The notes beneath the pieces are model-generated. The model was not told where the DNA came from and made no database searches. It saw only the letters and a program-made list of their open reading frames with translations. A program made the position numbers and the translations under genes. 64,000 nucleotides of DNA from Bifidobacteriaceae bacterium. GTDB lineage: Bacteria > Actinomycetota > Actinomycetes > Actinomycetales > WQXJ01. Shown here piece by piece: positions 1 to 9,175 of this stretch. The stretch is taken from positions 76,231-140,230 of the forward strand of contig JAISXH010000011.1 in the NCBI GenBank assembly GCA_031270825.1. The letters run 5' to 3'. Within the stretch, counting starts at the first letter, position 1. Each line of letters begins with the position of its first letter.

Positions 1-41
1 GCCTGGTCGATCGCGGCTGAGCGAACGCTGTGAGTATCCCG

Positions 42-72
42 GACCGAAAATGATATGCGGTGGTTTTCGGTC
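42..72. promoter_or_regulatory. Perfect inverted repeat GACCGAAAA / TTTTCGGTC
   Basis: Nine-base arms at 42-50 and 64-72 are separated by 13 bases. The sequence could form the terminator hairpin of a gene outside the window. However, each arm contains the octamer TTTTCGGT (or its complement), which also occurs at 164-171 and twice at 13335-13351, so it may instead be a regulator binding site. Confidence 0.5.
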
Positions 73-154
73 TTGGGCAGCCGCAGGTAAGCCAGCGTCG
101 GCTGGCGAAATCAGGCCTTGACGCGCCTTCTGCGGTCGAGTTTCAAGCCAATTC

Positions 155-173
155 CCGAAAGGTACCGAAAAGG
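155..173. promoter_or_regulatory. Candidate LacI-type operator
   Basis: On the minus strand this reads CCTTTTCGGTACCTTTCGG, nearly the same as CCTTTTCGGTATTTTCGG at 13333-13350 in front of the sugar ABC importer. It lies directly upstream of a candidate -35 box. The shared sequence suggests control by the LacI protein encoded at 12217-13227; this is inference. Confidence 0.45.
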
Positions 174-174
174 C

Positions 175-203
175 TTGCGGCGCAGCTGAGGCGCGGCTAG
201 GTT
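175..203 (+). promoter_or_regulatory. Candidate promoter for the secreted protein gene
   Basis: TTGCGG at 175-180, a 17-base spacer and TAGGTT at 198-203 resemble a sigma-A-type promoter. Transcription would start about 250 bases before the ATG, giving a long leader. Confidence 0.4.
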
Positions 204-465
204 GACTTGTTGAAGCAATAGGCCTGCCACCCGGCTCCTGCGGCGGGCGATGTCGCCCGGCCGCGAATTGTCGCGTGACTGAGGGGCTCTGCGCGCAGCG
301 GCGCCCCGGTCGCACCGACACGGTTCTGCACGTGCTGAACCGCGTCGAGGCGGCGGCAAACGCTGCTTTCGGGCCGGGCGCCCGGTTGGACATAGGGCGC
401 CGGGCTTGGCTGGTAGTTCAAGCAGACTCAAAGAACGCTGACGGTACTCGAAGAGGAGACTTTGG

Positions 466-3400
466 ATGCGAAAGCATTGGTTGAAGAGGAGGACGGGCGC
501 GGCCGCCCTGGCAGCACTGATCGCGGTGGTGATGATTCCGGGGGGCCCGGCGTCCGCGACTGACCCGATTGTGCCCGGCAACGAGGGCGATGTCGGGATC
601 TACACCAACGGCGCCGCCCACGCCCAAGACATTGGCGACCCGGCGTACACCAACACGGCCGCGGTCGAAGCGCTGTTGGACCCGGCGGTGCAATGGACCG
701 CTGACAGCATGTATGACTCGATCTTCGCCCAGGACGTGGCCAATTTCGACGCCAATTTGGCCTTGGGGAAGGCCCCGTTCTATCTCGATCGGGTGCTGGG
801 CTACCAGGGCGACAACTCCGGATTGCGGATCCTGCAGACGCGCGGTCGGACACTATACATGCGCGGCACCAACACCAACACCGCCACCATGGGCTTCCCC
901 GGAACCGCCTACGCCGGCGGCGCCACCTCGCTGGGCGCCCTGTACACGGTGACCACACCGAACAACGCCGCCACCGAGGTCGCGGCGGCCAACCGCTTCA
1001 ACGCGCCGAGCTACTTCTCTGACCAGTACAACGTGGGCAGCTTGGGAGTGGCGGCGGCGATGAAGAAGTTCATCACCTATGACAACGTCGCGGTCACCAC
1101 CATCGCTTTCACCAACAACTCCGCGGCGGAGCAGACGTTCACGGTCCGCGCGGGCGGTTCGACTGTGGCGACCAGGACGACAGCGGAACCAGATGAATTG
1201 ATCGGGACGCGCGACCTGGCCAGCGGCAGCGGCAACCTCAACGTGGCGACGACTTGGGGCACGGCCACCATCCACATCAAGGCGCCGGGATTCACCGTCA
1301 ACGGAACCAACCTGGACCGCGAGCTAACCATCCCCGCCGGTGAGACGGTCGAGGTTCTGGTCGCGGCCTCGCTCTACACCAATGACCTGCCGGAGTCGAA
1401 GGCGGCCCTGTATGAGTATGCGGCCCTGACCCCGGCGGCGGCGTTCAAGCAGGCGACCACCGAATTCAACGCCCGGTGGGCGGCCGACATCCCCTACATC
1501 GACGTGCCCAGCCCGGCCATCGAAAAGGCGATCCTCTACCGCTGGTGGGGCGAGCGCTACAACTCGTTGGACGCCAACGAATCAGGCTACGAATACCAGT
1601 ACCCGGTGACGATCGAAGGCGTGAACCTGTACCAGAACGCGATTGTGCTGACGCAGCCAATGCACTTGCAGGACACCAAGTGGCAGCGCACGCCGTACCT
1701 GCCCTACGGCCAAATTCTGAACGTGGGCGAACTGTCCGGGAGTTCGGCCTTCCTTGATTCGCCTGGTTACAGCTCCTGGAACAACCACTACTCGCAGTAC
1801 ATCGGCACGGCCGGCCTCGAGGCCTATTACGTGCACGGCGGCGGCACTGAGATCGCCGAGCGCTTCGCCACCTACTTCGAGGGCGATGGCGTGGGCCAGT
1901 TGGAGCACTACGACGGCAACGACAACAACCTGATCGCCTACACCGCCAATTACATGCCGGGCAACGACGCGGACGCTCTGACCTTCGGCTACCCCAAGGC
2001 GGGCACATCCACCGCCGGCTCGAGCAACATCGAGAGGCCCGAGTCGGCCTATGTTTGGGGCGATTTCGACGCCGCCGCCAAACTGTACGCGATCGCCGGC
2101 GGCGACCCGGACAAGATCGCCGAGTTGAACGCCAAAGCGGACGACATCAAGACGGCCATCGAAGACAACCTCTGGTCCGACACCATGAAGATGTTCTTGG
2201 CCCAGACCACGCGCGGACGCACCGCGGCCACCAGCGCCAACGGGAACGCCAATCCGCTGGCCGCGACCGAGCCGACGCTGATTCCCGCCAAAGAATCGAA
2301 CCTGTACGACATCTACGCCCAGAACCTTCTGGATCCCGAAGACGCGGACAAGTACGTCGACGGCTTCCGGTTCTTGACCTACGGCGACAACATCCCGATC
2401 TTCCCGTTCTACACCGCCAACCAGTACGACCGGACCCGGTACGGCATCGGCGGTTCGAACAACTTCTCCAATATCAACTTCACGGTCCAATACCGGGGCG
2501 TCCGTTCGGCGCTGCGGTATTACGACCCAGATCAGAAATACATCACACCCGAATACGCCGCCCAGCTGCTCGACTGGATGGCCTGGAGCATCTACTTGAA
2601 CAGCGGCAACCTGCTGCAAGTCAACCAAGCCGAGTACTACTCGAACTGGAACTCCTCGGCCAAGACCTACAACCGCAACAACCCGTACCACGTGATGTTG
2701 GGGAACATGAACTACATCTACGTCGAGGACATGGGAGGAATCCAACCGCGCGCGGACGACGTGATCGAGCTCTGGCCGATCGACCTCGGCAATGAGTACT
2801 TCATGGTCAACAACCTGCGCTATCACGGCCAGGACGTGACCATCGTCTGGGATGAGGACGGTAGCCGGTATGGTTTGGGCGCGGGCTATTCGCTGTTCAT
2901 CGACGGCGAGAAGAAGGTGACCTCCTCGACGCTGGGGCGGTTGACCTACAACCCGAACACCAACGAAGCAGTTGCCGGCGAAGACGCCAACATCACCTTC
3001 GTGGACGACGAGGGCGCTTCGCTCCCGACCGCCAAAGACACCCCGATCGAAGACGAGCGGGTCGTCACCTACCTCAAGACCGCCGGCATCGACCTGACCT
3101 CGGCGGAGCCGAACCTGGCGCTCGAGGCGACGGTCTCTTCTTCGACCATGCAGACCACCATCCCGACATCAGGGCGACGGGCTTTCCACACCCCTGGGTA
3201 CGCGTCCAGCTCGATGAACTACGATCCAGGCTCGATTTCGGAACAGGAACGGCCGGCCTCGCTGGCGGCGGTCAATGACGGGTCCACCGTCAACGAGCCC
3301 TATTGGGGCAACTACGGCGTGGCCGAACAGTCAGGTTGGGTCGAGCTCGACTTCGGGTCTGACCAGACCTTCGACAACGTCAAGGTGTTCTTCGCCGAGA

Positions 3401-6261
3401 CCGGCCTGTCCGGGGGATCGAAGGCGCCGCAGAAATACGTCATCCGCTACTACGACGAGGATTCGTCGGCATGGAAGGCGATCCCAGACCAGGCGCGTTT
3501 GCCCAAGGTGCCCCAGCCGAAGACGAACGAGGCGCTGTTCCCAGCCATCACCACCGACAAGATCCGGGTCTTCTTCGATAACGCCACCAGCGCTTTCACG
3601 GCCATCACCGAGATCCAAGTGTTCAACTCGGGCCGCGACATCCCGGTGGTGGTCAACGAGCCGCCGGTGATCACCGCCTCGGTGGACGCGACCAAGAATG
3701 GCAACCTGTCGACCGATTTGGTCGCCACCGTCAGCGATGACGGCTTGCCGGAAGACGCCGGCTTGACCACGACCTGGGAAGTGGTCTCCAAGCCTGAAGG
3801 CGCCACGGTCATCCTGTCTGCGGCCAACGCGCTGACGACTCGGATCGTCGCTTCAACCGCCGGAGCCTACGAGGTCAAGTTCACCGCCAATGACGGCGCC
3901 TTGGCGGTCTCACAGTCCGTGGCGGTCAATTTGACCGCTCTGGGCTCGACCGATATCGAGTGGGGGGCGCAAGGGACGATCAGCACGCGGTCGGTGGCGT
4001 CCTGGGAGAACGTCAATATGATCAACGCCGCCTCGACGCCGTCACGTTCCAATGCAGGGACGGGCAACGGGTGGGGCACCTGGGGCACCGCGGGCTCTGG
4101 AACCAGCCAGAGTTCGGCTGCTTGGGTTCAGTACAGTTGGGCGGCGCCGGTCTACCTGAAGTCGTCCGACATCTATTGGTACGACGACGGTGGCGGCACC
4201 CGGATTCCCACTGCCACAGGTTGGGCGATCGAGTATTCGAACGACGGCGAGACCTGGACTCCAGTGACGCTGACCGGCGCCACTAATTACGACACCGGCA
4301 GGGTGCTGAGTCAGTACAACCATTTCGACCTGGCTCCGATCAAGGCCCAGCACATTCGGGTGCGGATCTGGGCGCTGTCTGGCAGCGGCGCCGGGACCGG
4401 CATATTGCGCTGGCGGGTCAACGGCCCGGCCATCACGGCGATTGACGGACCGCAAATGGTGCGCACTGTGATCGGCCAGATCCCGACACTGCCGAGCGAG
4501 ATCGGCGGCGCCTATTCCGACGGGGCCCCTGGCACGGTGCAGGTGGTCTGGAATCCGATCACCGCGGCGGATGTGGCCGAGGCGAACGTGGAGCCGCTCG
4601 CGGTCTACGGCGCCAACGGCGCCTACGGGCTGATCAGCCAAGCCGACGTCTATGTCCGGCCGGACATGGGCGAGGAGGGGATCGTGATCTCCTCGGTGGC
4701 GGCGATGTCCGGCACAACCGGCGCCGGCGATCCGCCGACATTGCCGGCCACGGCCACGGTGCTCTACAACGACGGGTCGCAGGACAACCTGTCCATCGGA
4801 ATCAATTGGGATGAGTATGACCAGGTGATTCTGTGCCAGCCGGGCCCGCATCAGTTGACTGGCGCATTGGTCTTGCCGAGTTACGTCTCCACCGTCGGGG
4901 CGCCGCCAGTGGTCTACGACTTGACCGTGACGTCGCAGCCGGCAGCCTGCGTGGCCAGCGTCGGTCCGGCCGGGGCGAGCGTCTACCGGGGCGGCTCCTT
5001 GGCCTTCATAGCCGCTGTGCTGACCTTGGAAGACGCCTCTGACCAGGTCACTTGGTCGGTGGCGGACGGCTCGCCGGGGACTTCGATCTCGGCCGAGGGC
5101 CTGCTGACGGTGGCGCCCGATGAGACGCCGCGAACGCTGACCGTGACGGCGACATCGGCCTACGACCCGACCAAGTCGGCATCGACCGCGGTCGTTGTGT
5201 TGGTCGACAAATCGGGTTTGGCCGATGCCGTCAGCCAAGCCGGCGGGTTCTCTATCGCCGACTACACGGCCAGTTCGTGGGCTGGGTTAGTGGCGGCGGT
5301 GGCGGCGGCGAACGCGGTCTTGGCCGACGATGACGCCACCCAAGGGGAAGTGGACGAGGCCACCGTCGAGCTGTTCGAGGCGATCGACGCCCTGGTTGAG
5401 GTCGATCGCGTGGCTCCGGCCCCGCCGACGGTTTCAACGCCGGTCAACGGGGCGCGCTTCAAGACGGCCAATCCGGTGTTCACGGGGACAGCCGAAGCTG
5501 GCTCGACTGTTCGGGTGACGACCACGGTGGCGCCGACCAAGGTGCTGTGTCGGGGCGTGGCCGACGAGCTGGGCAAGTGGTCCTGCGCGGCATCGCCGGC
5601 CTTGGCCGAAGGCGAGTACAAGGTCTCGATGCGGGCTAAAGATGCGGCTGGGAACGAATCCGGGGCCAGCACCTCGAGGACGTTCACGGTCGACTTGAGC
5701 GCGCCGGCGAATCCGGTCATCACCAAGCCGGCCAACGGGTCGGCGGTGGCCAGTGCGCAGCCCGAGTTCACCGGCACGGCCGAGGTCGGCTCGACGGTCC
5801 GGGTGACCGAGGGTTCGAGCGTGTTGTGCACCGGCGTGGCGAACGCTTTGGGGGTGTGGGCGTGCTCGCCCACAGCGGCGCTGACTGAGGCCGAACACCG
5901 GGTGTCGGCTCGGGCGAAGGACTCGGCCGGCAACGAGTCGGGGGCGAGCCTGTCGAAAGCCTTCACCGTCGACGTGACCACGCCGGACAAGCCGCGCTTG
6001 ACGCTGCCGACGGCGAACGCGGTCGTGGCCGGGACGGTGACCTTCGCCGGCACGGCTGAGGCTGGCGCCCGGGTGCGCGTGTCGACCACCACGGCGCCGG
6101 TGACGGTCCTGTGCATGGTCTACGCCGACAGCGCCGGACAGTGGTCATGCCAAGTCTCGGATCTGGCTGTGGCCTGGTACCAGGTCTCGGCTCGGGCCCG
6201 GGACGCGGCTGGCAACGAGTCCGGTCCGTCCACTGGGAGGTCTTTCGTTGTGACCGAGTAA
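466..6261 (+). CDS. Secreted multidomain glycoside-hydrolase-like protein with discoidin, FIVAR and Ig-like repeats
   Basis: A 1931-residue exported protein. Residues 1-31 form a Sec signal peptide (basic start, Ala-rich hydrophobic core, ASA-like cleavage site). Residues about 345-830 look like an (alpha/alpha)6-barrel glycosidase domain of the MGH1-like type, rich in Trp and Tyr; the exact family and catalytic acids cannot be fixed by eye. Then follow a discoidin/F5-8C-like domain (880-1060), an Ig/PKD-like domain (1064-1158), a second discoidin-like domain (1162-1325), Big-type domains (1330-1580), a FIVAR-like helical segment (1584-1645) and three similar Ig-like repeats of about 90 residues to the C-terminus, each ending in a KDxAGNES-type motif. 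There is no LPXTG signal or C-terminal membrane anchor, so cell attachment is unclear. GAAGAGGAG precedes the ATG. Nearby arabinoside and sugar-import genes suggest a role in extracellular glycan breakdown; the substrate is unknown. Confidence 0.85.
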   Translation: MRKHWLKRRTGAAALAALIAVVMIPGGPASATDPIVPGNEGDVGIYTNGAAHAQDIGDPAYTNTAAVEALLDPAVQWTADSMYDSIFAQDVANFDANLALGKAPFYLDRVLGYQGDNSGLRILQTRGRTLYMRGTNTNTATMGFPGTAYAGGATSLGALYTVTTPNNAATEVAAANRFNAPSYFSDQYNVGSLGVAAAMKKFITYDNVAVTTIAFTNNSAAEQTFTVRAGGSTVATRTTAEPDELIGTRDLASGSGNLNVATTWGTATIHIKAPGFTVNGTNLDRELTIPAGETVEVLVAASLYTNDLPESKAALYEYAALTPAAAFKQATTEFNARWAADIPYIDVPSPAIEKAILYRWWGERYNSLDANESGYEYQYPVTIEGVNLYQNAIVLTQPMHLQDTKWQRTPYLPYGQILNVGELSGSSAFLDSPGYSSWNNHYSQYIGTAGLEAYYVHGGGTEIAERFATYFEGDGVGQLEHYDGNDNNLIAYTANYMPGNDADALTFGYPKAGTSTAGSSNIERPESAYVWGDFDAAAKLYAIAGGDPDKIAELNAKADDIKTAIEDNLWSDTMKMFLAQTTRGRTAATSANGNANPLAATEPTLIPAKESNLYDIYAQNLLDPEDADKYVDGFRFLTYGDNIPIFPFYTANQYDRTRYGIGGSNNFSNINFTVQYRGVRSALRYYDPDQKYITPEYAAQLLDWMAWSIYLNSGNLLQVNQAEYYSNWNSSAKTYNRNNPYHVMLGNMNYIYVEDMGGIQPRADDVIELWPIDLGNEYFMVNNLRYHGQDVTIVWDEDGSRYGLGAGYSLFIDGEKKVTSSTLGRLTYNPNTNEAVAGEDANITFVDDEGASLPTAKDTPIEDERVVTYLKTAGIDLTSAEPNLALEATVSSSTMQTTIPTSGRRAFHTPGYASSSMNYDPGSISEQERPASLAAVNDGSTVNEPYWGNYGVAEQSGWVELDFGSDQTFDNVKVFFAETGLSGGSKAPQKYVIRYYDEDSSAWKAIPDQARLPKVPQPKTNEALFPAITTDKIRVFFDNATSAFTAITEIQVFNSGRDIPVVVNEPPVITASVDATKNGNLSTDLVATVSDDGLPEDAGLTTTWEVVSKPEGATVILSAANALTTRIVASTAGAYEVKFTANDGALAVSQSVAVNLTALGSTDIEWGAQGTISTRSVASWENVNMINAASTPSRSNAGTGNGWGTWGTAGSGTSQSSAAWVQYSWAAPVYLKSSDIYWYDDGGGTRIPTATGWAIEYSNDGETWTPVTLTGATNYDTGRVLSQYNHFDLAPIKAQHIRVRIWALSGSGAGTGILRWRVNGPAITAIDGPQMVRTVIGQIPTLPSEIGGAYSDGAPGTVQVVWNPITAADVAEANVEPLAVYGANGAYGLISQADVYVRPDMGEEGIVISSVAAMSGTTGAGDPPTLPATATVLYNDGSQDNLSIGINWDEYDQVILCQPGPHQLTGALVLPSYVSTVGAPPVVYDLTVTSQPAACVASVGPAGASVYRGGSLAFIAAVLTLEDASDQVTWSVADGSPGTSISAEGLLTVAPDETPRTLTVTATSAYDPTKSASTAVVVLVDKSGLADAVSQAGGFSIADYTASSWAGLVAAVAAANAVLADDDATQGEVDEATVELFEAIDALVEVDRVAPAPPTVSTPVNGARFKTANPVFTGTAEAGSTVRVTTTVAPTKVLCRGVADELGKWSCAASPALAEGEYKVSMRAKDAAGNESGASTSRTFTVDLSAPANPVITKPANGSAVASAQPEFTGTAEVGSTVRVTEGSSVLCTGVANALGVWACSPTAALTEAEHRVSARAKDSAGNESGASLSKAFTVDVTTPDKPRLTLPTANAVVAGTVTFAGTAEAGARVRVSTTTAPVTVLCMVYADSAGQWSCQVSDLAVAWYQVSARARDAAGNESGPSTGRSFVVTE

Positions 6262-6306
6262 CAGCGGCGTGGCGCTAACGCCGATCAACTGAAAGGATAT
6301 TGCGGC

Positions 6307-6354
6307 GCGTCGGCCGCCCGCCCCCCACGTGGGGTGGGTGGCCGACGCCTATTT
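6307..6354 (+). terminator. GC-rich hairpin after the secreted protein gene
   Basis: Nine-base perfect arms GCGTCGGCC (6307-6315) and GGCCGACGC (6340-6348) extend inward through GC and GT pairs to a short loop, and are followed by TATTT. This is a strong rho-independent-type structure. It argues that the next gene starts after it, not at the upstream in-frame codon at 6329, which would lie inside the stem. Confidence 0.65.
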
Positions 6355-6403
6355 GACGGGTGTTCGGACGACATGGCCCGGTCGGATGGGAAAGGTTGGG
6401 CGG

Positions 6404-9175
6404 GTGAGCAAGAAGTGGTGTCAGTGGCGGGTTCGGCTATCCCCACGGGCGGTGGTCGGTCTCGGGTTGTTGTTCGGATCAGGTGCGCTGATCAGTGTTT
6501 GCGCGGCGACCGGCGCTTGGGCCGAGTTGCCGGTCGGGCTGCTGGCGGCGGTTGCGGCGGCAGTCGGCTTGTGGAACCGGGGACTGCTCTGGAAGACACG
6601 TTCCGAAGGGGTCGAGACGCGGTCGGCGGCCAAAGACGCGGCCGCGGGCATCCGGGCCGCCGGCCTGGGTGTGGCCGGGGGCGCCGGCGCTGACGCCGCT
6701 CCGCCGGGCGCCGATCTTGAATACGCTCGCCGGGCGCTGTTGGCCGGACCGGGGCTGCTCGCGACCTTCGCGGTTCAGAACCGGTCCATAGCCGCCCGCG
6801 ACCCGCTGGCTTTGGCGGCCTCCAGCGGGCGATTCGACTGTGTGCATCTGATCGAGGCGGTGGCGAGGATCCAGCAGCGGCCGCGCGACCGTTCGTCACG
6901 TGAATTCTTGGGCGGGCTCGACCCTGACGTGCTGGTCTGCCTGGCGCGGGTGTTGGCCAACCAACGCTTGACTCCGACTGACACCTACAACGCGGTGACC
7001 TTGTTCAAAGCCGCCCTGGGCTTTTTCGGTTCGCGTTCTTTCAAACGCGCCGATCGGCTGGTTTTCGTGGAGCAGCTAGCCGATTTGGGCTTCGCCCAAG
7101 ATCTGCGGCGGTACCTGCGACTGCTCAAGATCGACCAACTCGACCCAACGCAGCCGGCGTTGTTGGAGGCCAACGCGGTCAACCCGTTCCTGCGCGGCGC
7201 TCCCAGCGAGGACCGCGAGCGGGCTTGGCTAAAGCTGGTCAGCGCGCCTCTGGAAGAGCGCGGGTTCGAGGGCCTGAGGCTGAGACCAGGCGATGCGCCG
7301 GCCTTCGACCGCCTGGGCGCGGCGCCAGCGGCGCCGGTCGAGGGCGGCCCGCTGGTGACGGTGATAGTCCCGACTTTCGAGCCGGGGCCACGTCTGGCGA
7401 CGGCGTTGGAAGGTCTGCTGCGCCAGTCTTACGGCGACCTAGACATCCTGGTTATGGATGACGCCTCTCCTAGAGGCGGCCCCGAGCTTCAGGCCTGGGC
7501 CGAGCGCGACCCCAGAATCAGGGTGACGCGCCTGGCCGTCAACGGCGGCACCTACAAAGCCCGGAATTACGCGGTCAGGCACCTGGCCCGCGGCGAGTAC
7601 GTCACCGTGCATGACGACGACGATTGGTCGCATCCCCGGAAGATCGAGCAGCAGGTGGCCTATCTTGAACGTCATCCCAAGGAAGCGGCCGACGTGTCGT
7701 TGATGACGCGGGCGACCGACCAGCTCTTCTTCGCGCGGATCAACGGCAACCCGACCTTCACGCAACCGAACGTGTCGTCCTTCATGGTGCGTCGATCAGT
7801 GCTGGAAGAGGTGGGCCCCTGGGATGAGATGAACCGGGGCGCCGATTCAGAGATGATGGACCGCGTCGCCGCCTGGACCGGGCATCCTGTGCCAGCGGTG
7901 GGAGGGGTCCCGTTGTCGTTCCAAAGGGTCAGAGAGGCATCCCTGACCGACGGCGAGATCAATCGCGGCTACATCGACCCGCGGCGGCTGTGGTACCAGG
8001 CGGCCTCGCGCGGGTGGCACCGCATCTGCGTGGAGGGCGGCGGCAAACCCCGCCTGGTTGCGGCCGGTCCGCGTCCGTTCTCGGCCCCGGTGTCTCTGTC
8101 GGCGCCGCGACAACACCAGGCCTCGACCGGTGTGGACGTGCTCTATGCCACCGACTTCCGTTTCCCGGGCGGGAATTCCTCTCTGGCCGCGCGTGAGATC
8201 CGGGTGCTTCTGGACGCCGGGCGGACCGTGGGACTGGTTCAGATCGATTCGCCTCTGCTGTCGCCGGCCCCGGTGCATCCAGAGATACTGGCTTTGTCCT
8301 TGCATGACCGCGCCAGAGTGCTGTCGTTGGCGGATCGGGCGGTCGCCGGCCTGGCCATAGTGCGCCATCCCAGCGTTCTGCACTACTTGAGCCCGCGCCG
8401 CAGCGACATCGAGGTCGCCAACTTGGTGCTGGTGGTCAACCACCAGCCGCAGCGCCCCGATGGCACCGGCGCGGTGTACGACATGTCGCGGGTGATCGCC
8501 AACGCGGTGGCCTGCTTTGGGTTGGAACCGAGGATCGCTCCCGAGTCCGGAGTCATCCGCAAGCTGTTGAAAGGGCTGGTCAATCCCAAGCTGTTGACCT
8601 TGGCGGACTGGCATGGCCTGGTCGACGTCTCCAGGACCACTCCGCGCCACGCCCGCCCCAACCGCGCTCCGGTGATCGGCCGCCATTCGCGCGACGCGAT
8701 GGACAAATGGCCGGACGCGAACACGATCCGAGCCGCCTATCCGCTCGACGGCCTGCGCGACGTCCGCGTTCTGGGCGGCGCCCGGTATGCCCAGGAGTCG
8801 CTCGGCGCGGCGCCCAATGGCTGGAAGGTCTTCCCCTTCGGCTCCCGGCGAGTCGAGGAGTTCTTAGACGAACTCGACTTCTGGGTCTATTACCATTCCG
8901 CGGACATCGTGGAGTCATTCGGGATGGCCGCGGCCGAAGCGATGGCGGCGGGATTAGTGGTGGTGCTGCCGAACTATATGGAGTCGACCTTCGGCCCCGG
9001 GGCCGTCTACTGCGAGCCCAAGCATTCCGGGACCGTGATCGACCAGCTCTGGGCCGACCCGGCTGGCTATGAGCGCCAAAGCCTCAACGCCCTGCGGTAC
9101 GCCAAACAGCATTTCGACCGTCAGGCCTTCCTCAACCGGGTCGGCGAGTACTGCGCTGGCCCGTACTCGACATGA
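6404..9175 (+). CDS. Bimodular glycosyltransferase (GT2 plus GT-B-like domain)
   Basis: With the GTG at 6404 the protein has 923 residues. GTG is preferred because AAAGG lies 8 bases upstream and the terminator hairpin at 6307-6354 excludes 6329; the ATG at 6386 is the alternative. Two hydrophobic stretches near the N-terminus (about residues 13-55) suggest membrane attachment, followed by a helical region of unknown function. Residues about 314-510 are a family-2 glycosyltransferase: VTVIVPTFEPG start, a VMDDAS motif, and an acidic DDDDW metal/nucleotide-binding motif near 401. Residues about 577-923 resemble a GT-B glycosyltransferase, with an ESFGMAAAEAMAAG signature near 837. The stop overlaps the next gene's ATG (ATGA), implying translational coupling. 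Likely role: surface polysaccharide or glycoconjugate assembly; donor and acceptor are unknown. Confidence 0.8.
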   Translation: MSKKWCQWRVRLSPRAVVGLGLLFGSGALISVCAATGAWAELPVGLLAAVAAAVGLWNRGLLWKTRSEGVETRSAAKDAAAGIRAAGLGVAGGAGADAAPPGADLEYARRALLAGPGLLATFAVQNRSIAARDPLALAASSGRFDCVHLIEAVARIQQRPRDRSSREFLGGLDPDVLVCLARVLANQRLTPTDTYNAVTLFKAALGFFGSRSFKRADRLVFVEQLADLGFAQDLRRYLRLLKIDQLDPTQPALLEANAVNPFLRGAPSEDRERAWLKLVSAPLEERGFEGLRLRPGDAPAFDRLGAAPAAPVEGGPLVTVIVPTFEPGPRLATALEGLLRQSYGDLDILVMDDASPRGGPELQAWAERDPRIRVTRLAVNGGTYKARNYAVRHLARGEYVTVHDDDDWSHPRKIEQQVAYLERHPKEAADVSLMTRATDQLFFARINGNPTFTQPNVSSFMVRRSVLEEVGPWDEMNRGADSEMMDRVAAWTGHPVPAVGGVPLSFQRVREASLTDGEINRGYIDPRRLWYQAASRGWHRICVEGGGKPRLVAAGPRPFSAPVSLSAPRQHQASTGVDVLYATDFRFPGGNSSLAAREIRVLLDAGRTVGLVQIDSPLLSPAPVHPEILALSLHDRARVLSLADRAVAGLAIVRHPSVLHYLSPRRSDIEVANLVLVVNHQPQRPDGTGAVYDMSRVIANAVACFGLEPRIAPESGVIRKLLKGLVNPKLLTLADWHGLVDVSRTTPRHARPNRAPVIGRHSRDAMDKWPDANTIRAAYPLDGLRDVRVLGGARYAQESLGAAPNGWKVFPFGSRRVEEFLDELDFWVYYHSADIVESFGMAAAEAMAAGLVVVLPNYMESTFGPGAVYCEPKHSGTVIDQLWADPAGYERQSLNALRYAKQHFDRQAFLNRVGEYCAGPYST

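Larger units (their letters stand above)
1..465. other. Upstream intergenic region of the secreted glycosidase-like gene
   Basis: No convincing gene is present; the open frames here lack recognisable protein features. The region holds a perfect inverted repeat (42-72), a candidate operator (155-173) and a candidate promoter (175-203), followed by roughly 260 bases of leader before the start codon at 466. A gene upstream of the window may end at or before position 1. Confidence 0.6.

Noticed and set aside
1582-2826. A 414-codon minus-strand open frame
   Set aside because: It is a shadow of the secreted protein gene, rich in Val/Asp/Arg/Gly without motifs.
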